Assembly (NCBI RefSeq): GCF_003597395.2
Contig: NC_133773.1
Location: 73,109,347 to 73,173,346, forward strand
Direction: 5' to 3'
Length of the DNA: 64,000 bases
Origin: Chelonoidis abingdonii
Lineage: Eukaryota > Chordata > Testudines > Testudinidae
The translations under genes and the position numbers were made by a program. This document shows positions 61,001-64,000 of the stretch, one piece after another; position 1 is the first letter of the stretch; the number at the start of each line of letters is the position of its first letter. Under the pieces are notes generated by a model, which was not told the origin of the DNA, ran no database searches, and worked only from the letters and a program-made list of their open reading frames with translations.

Positions 61001-61029
61001 GCAGTCATTACAAAATTAACACACCAAAA

Positions 61030-61041
61030 GGGGGGGGGGGG
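61030..61041. repeat. G12 homopolymer
   Basis: Twelve consecutive G. A similar run lies at 52592-52603. Confidence 0.9.
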
Positions 61042-61184
61042 TCTGAACTCCAGTAGATCTTAGAAGCTTGGGATGAATTTCTGCAGGTGAGGGAAGTATG
61101 TAAGCAACACAAGGATCTTTGTCCTCTCTCGCATCTTGTCCACATAAGAACATATAAATCTGCCATAGTTACTAGTTACTCCTT

Positions 61185-61265
61185 TAGCTCAAGCAGTAAA
61201 AGGGCATGCTTTAAGTGCTGAAGGTCTCAGGTACAAACACCTATGACTTCCCCCAGTGGCAAATC
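61185..61265 (+). repeat. tRNA-derived SINE fragment
   Basis: cctttagctcaagcagtaaa (A-box-like), ctgaaggtctcaggtacaaa (B-box-like), then acttcccccagtggcaaatc. The layout matches tortoise-type tRNA SINEs; heavily decayed. Confidence 0.5.
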
Positions 61266-61295
61266 ATTATACTTGTAATACAAACTACTGCAATA

Positions 61296-61400
61296 AAGGC
61301 TGTGTCTATACTCAGAAATTGTCTGACAAATGTCCCATGGCTGATAAAGCTGGCATAGCTTTACTGCTGGTACAAACAGCAGGAACACCTGGGTAGACAG
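61296..61400. mobile_element. Possible small MITE
   Basis: ggctgtgtctatactcaga at the left and acctgggtagacagaactcc at the right are weak inverted relatives around agctggcatagctttactg. Low confidence. Confidence 0.3.
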
Positions 61401-62133
61401 AACTCCAGGTTTCTGCTGACATTTCAAGAACTTCATTGTTTAGCTTTACCATCAAAGATTTGGTCTCTAGGTCACACTTGGAGTAAAGTCAGCTGCCTTC
61501 TTTACCTCATACAGCATTTCCTGGCAACAGCAGAAGAGCAGTCCTGGGATATATCCCTCCAGCTGTACCTCTTAGTGAGCCAACTCCCTTCCAGGGGTGG
61601 GAAAGTATAAGGCAGTCTCAAAAAACAGAAAATAGCTCCACTGACAATGAGAAGCCAGGCTCCCTCCCTTGCACAAAGTTGTGGAAGCAATGTTTCAGAT
61701 TCCACAGGAAGTCTCAGCTCCTACATGTCTAAGGATCAAGATATGGCCCTGGGGGTTTCAGCACAAAAATGAACAGCCCATCTCTATTTCTCACAGGGCT
61801 CAAGCAAGCAGTGTTCTCAAGTCTTTCTTCAGCACAGAACCCAATACCCTAGTCTGGGAACTCTCCCTCTGCTTGTTTCAGGCCCAGTTGACCCGAGATC
61901 CTCTCTTTTACAGGCCTGCATCCAAGCCTAACAAGCTGCACAGGAATGGCAGGTTGCAGCTGATTTTAACCCCAAGAGTTCTTTAACCCCTTCTTGGCTC
62001 ATGGCAGGGTTATCTTAGAGTGGATCTACATGAAAGGGTGCTAAAAATGCTGGTGGTATCAGGAGCTCTAAGCACTATTTTCATTGCTCTACCCATGGAA
62101 CTATACCAGTGTCAGGGATTTAAAAGAAGTATC
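61401..62133. other. Non-coding interval
   Basis: A 105-codon plus frame at 61669-61986 has no recognisable domain or splice context. No gene is called. Confidence 0.4.
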
Positions 62134-62136
62134 TTA

Positions 62137-62420
62137 GACCTTGTCTATGCTACTGGGGTAAGTCGACCTAAGTTATGCTATTCCAGCTAGAGTTGACCTA
62201 GCTTAGGTCAACTTACCATGGTGTCTTCTCTGTGCTGTGTTGATGGGAGATGCTCTCCAGTTGACTTACCTTACCCTTCTCGGGGAGCTGGAGTACCAGA
62301 GTCGACCAATGAGCACTCTGCCATTGATTTAGTGGGTCTTCACTAGACCCACCTAATCAACACCTGCTGCAGCTGCACCTATTGCAGTAGCAGCGATTTC
62401 CTGGTACTGAAGACAAATGC
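62137..62420. mobile_element. PIF/Harbinger-type MITE (284 bp), TSD TTA
   Basis: Ends gaccttgtctatgctact and agtactg-like gaagacaaatgc are inverted repeats. Flanked by TTA at 62134-62136 and 62421-62423, the standard Harbinger target duplication. Interior shows tcgacctaagttatg / gacctagcttaggtcaa fold-back wording. Non-coding. The termini are related to, but not identical with, those of the 4.1-kb Harbinger at 43982. Confidence 0.8.
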
Positions 62421-62423
62421 TTA

Positions 62424-63554
62424 GTGTTGGCAGGGCTCCTGTCTCTAATCTAATCTATTAAAGCTATGATATTCAGAGTTCTAGTAGCCATTCAGTCACC
62501 ATTAGCCCATTCAGTTTTTCTCTGGATGTGGACACCTTTGTGTTTCTCTATTAAATGGTCTTGAATGTTAGTTGGGAGCTTTAGAATTTCCTTGCTTTTG
62601 TGGATTTATTTACCATCATCTTTTTTACAGTACTAATCAGTGTTAGGTTTTGAAAACATTGTTAAATTGTAATAATACAACTAAGTAGCACAAAGAGTGC
62701 ACATCAGAAGCAAACACAGATACAGAAATTATGAGATCATAGAAATTCTGAATGGTGTATTGAAGACATTCAAAAGACCTGGCAAAATAAAAACCCAAAA
62801 CTATACTAGAATTAACAATCTAGTAAGATTTTTCTTATGACAGGTAATTTACATATGTTCATTTAAGATAAAACCAGTGAATATTATTTCACTTGTTAAA
62901 ACACAACACAGTGCAGGAAAAAACAAGAGCAATTTTTGTAACAAGATTTGCCCCTGAAAAGCCACATGCTTAATATTAAACACATAAATTCCACTAGCTT
63001 CAATGAAATATCACAGCCTCTCACATGAATCTGCCAACCAGAGATACGTCATAGTCCCATCAGCAGCTTATGGTTGAATTAGCAACTGTACAAATAGACC
63101 ACTACAATGGACAATTTTCAAGTCTGAAACTTTTGCCTTGTTCAGCTTCAAAGCACTCAAACCATGCATCAGGGAATCGTCAGCACTATCCATTAGATGT
63201 CTCAAAACATCAAATATGTTGTGACAAAAATTCAGTATTTGGCTTAACTTCGCATGTTTTAAAATGGTTTATTACTAGGGATGACCAAACCATCTTGGAT
63301 CATAATAATCCCCTGAACTTTTGACTATAGTTAAAATGTAAACAGGAGAGGGGTGTCAATGGAGGAGGTTTTCTAGTTTGTCCACTGATGTGTGTGTTTG
63401 GCATTTCACAAGACACTCAGATACTGTGGTGATGAGTGCCAAATAAATTTATACATTAAAACAAACAATACTATATGCATGACAGACAATCAGCAAGTCA
63501 GTCTTTTTTCAGCCTCCTGAGGATTCCATTGAGATCGAAGTACTATAAACACTC
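62424..63554. other. Non-coding interval
   Basis: No repeat or gene recognised. AT-rich. Confidence 0.45.
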
Positions 63555-64000
63555 TACAAGGCTGAATCCCCACTCTGGCACCTCGAGTGCAGGAAGTGGG
63601 GGCCCGCAAGGATTTTAAAATTTAATAATGGCCACTCCAGGGCCAGGCTTGTATTAAACTCCCAAAGTTACAGTTTCTCTCTGACCTTGGCTTGGTAAAT
63701 GCTGCCACCACCCAAATGCAACCCCCGCCCCTTTGAACCCAGGAAGGAGCACTTTGGGATTCCTTCCTGTGGGGTACCCTCAATCCCTTTCACCCCGCCT
63801 TCCTTTCAGGGAAGAGCTGAGAAAGAAAACAAAGGAAATAAGCTGCAGCTATCAGCTAATCAAACAACATGCACAAACCTCTGAGGATACCAAAAATCCA
63901 ATCCTGTTCTTCAAAAAGGTATATTTTATTAAAAACAAAAAGGGAAAGAATACATCTGGAACTTAGGCTTTTTGCTAGATCTTAAAAGAAACAATTACAA
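63555..64000 (-). mobile_element. LTR, family A relative, reverse, cut by the window edge
   Basis: From tacaaggctgaatccccac onward it has gctgccaccacccaaatgc (63701-63719), the landmark box of the reversed family A LTR, then ggaaggagcactttgggatt, cctgtggggtaccctcaa and, near the edge, gtatattttattaaaaaca, whose reverse complement gives an ATAAAATATAC-type stretch. The left end is diverged from a clean TG and the right end lies outside the window, so no target duplication can be checked. Confidence 0.7.

Noticed and set aside
1..64000. CRISPR arrays, bacterial operons, phage or plasmid features
   Set aside because: No regularly spaced repeats with unique spacers, no operon-like gene packing; the sequence is vertebrate in character.

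Overview
ORGANISM. The window is amniote nuclear DNA, most probably from a turtle. It is AT-rich and gene-poor, and its repeats are those typical of turtle genomes: CR1 LINEs, CORE/MIR-like tRNA SINEs, TG...CA solo LTRs carrying the TTAAGGGTTAAT-type start, PIF/Harbinger elements with TTA-like target sites, hAT elements, and a hairpin retroposon opening with GTAGCCGTGTTAGTCTG. The turtle call rests on remembered resemblance to turtle repeats and was not searched. No host protein-coding gene, functional tRNA, rRNA, CRISPR array or bacterial-style operon can be supported. Short open frames elsewhere look like chance. LAYOUT 0-20 kb: a GC-rich composite repeat (2.88-3.96 kb); a solo LTR with a perfect 5-bp target duplication (5401-6305); a hairpin built from two X-box-like motifs (8052-8100); a fold-back MITE (9.2 kb); a 450-bp LTR (11915-12364); a dispersed pair of 139-bp identical segments (12.4 and 13.5 kb); a long reversed CR1 (14.45-16.37 kb); and a solo LTR inside another solo LTR (17544-19518), both with their duplications. 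LAYOUT 20-43 kb: a rearranged non-LTR reverse transcriptase whose two halves point in opposite directions (23.3-24.7 kb); a SINE broken successively by a CR1 tail and a hAT element (25.5-26.7 kb); a C-rich minisatellite followed by a forward CR1 (30.5-32.9 kb); an LTR whose right end is an inverted, internally deleted copy of its own left part (38403-39492); and two MITEs (40.9-41.7 kb). LAYOUT 43-64 kb: a nearly complete but dead PIF/Harbinger transposon (43982-48094) with convergent Myb/SANT-like and DDE transposase pseudogenes and long terminal inverted repeats; a hairpin retroposon with a perfect 12-bp target duplication (48783-48966); a CA microsatellite; a third solo-LTR family with a minisatellite and a long open frame (57560-58450); a Harbinger-type MITE with TTA duplications (62137-62420); and an LTR running off the right edge. 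HOW IT FITS TOGETHER. This is a graveyard of transposons in which the order of insertion can be read from target duplications and interrupted copies. Only the Harbinger pair would have worked together (DNA-binding protein plus transposase), and both are now broken. Long stretches without a recognised repeat may hold conserved non-coding elements; one is flagged near 21.84-22.20 kb.
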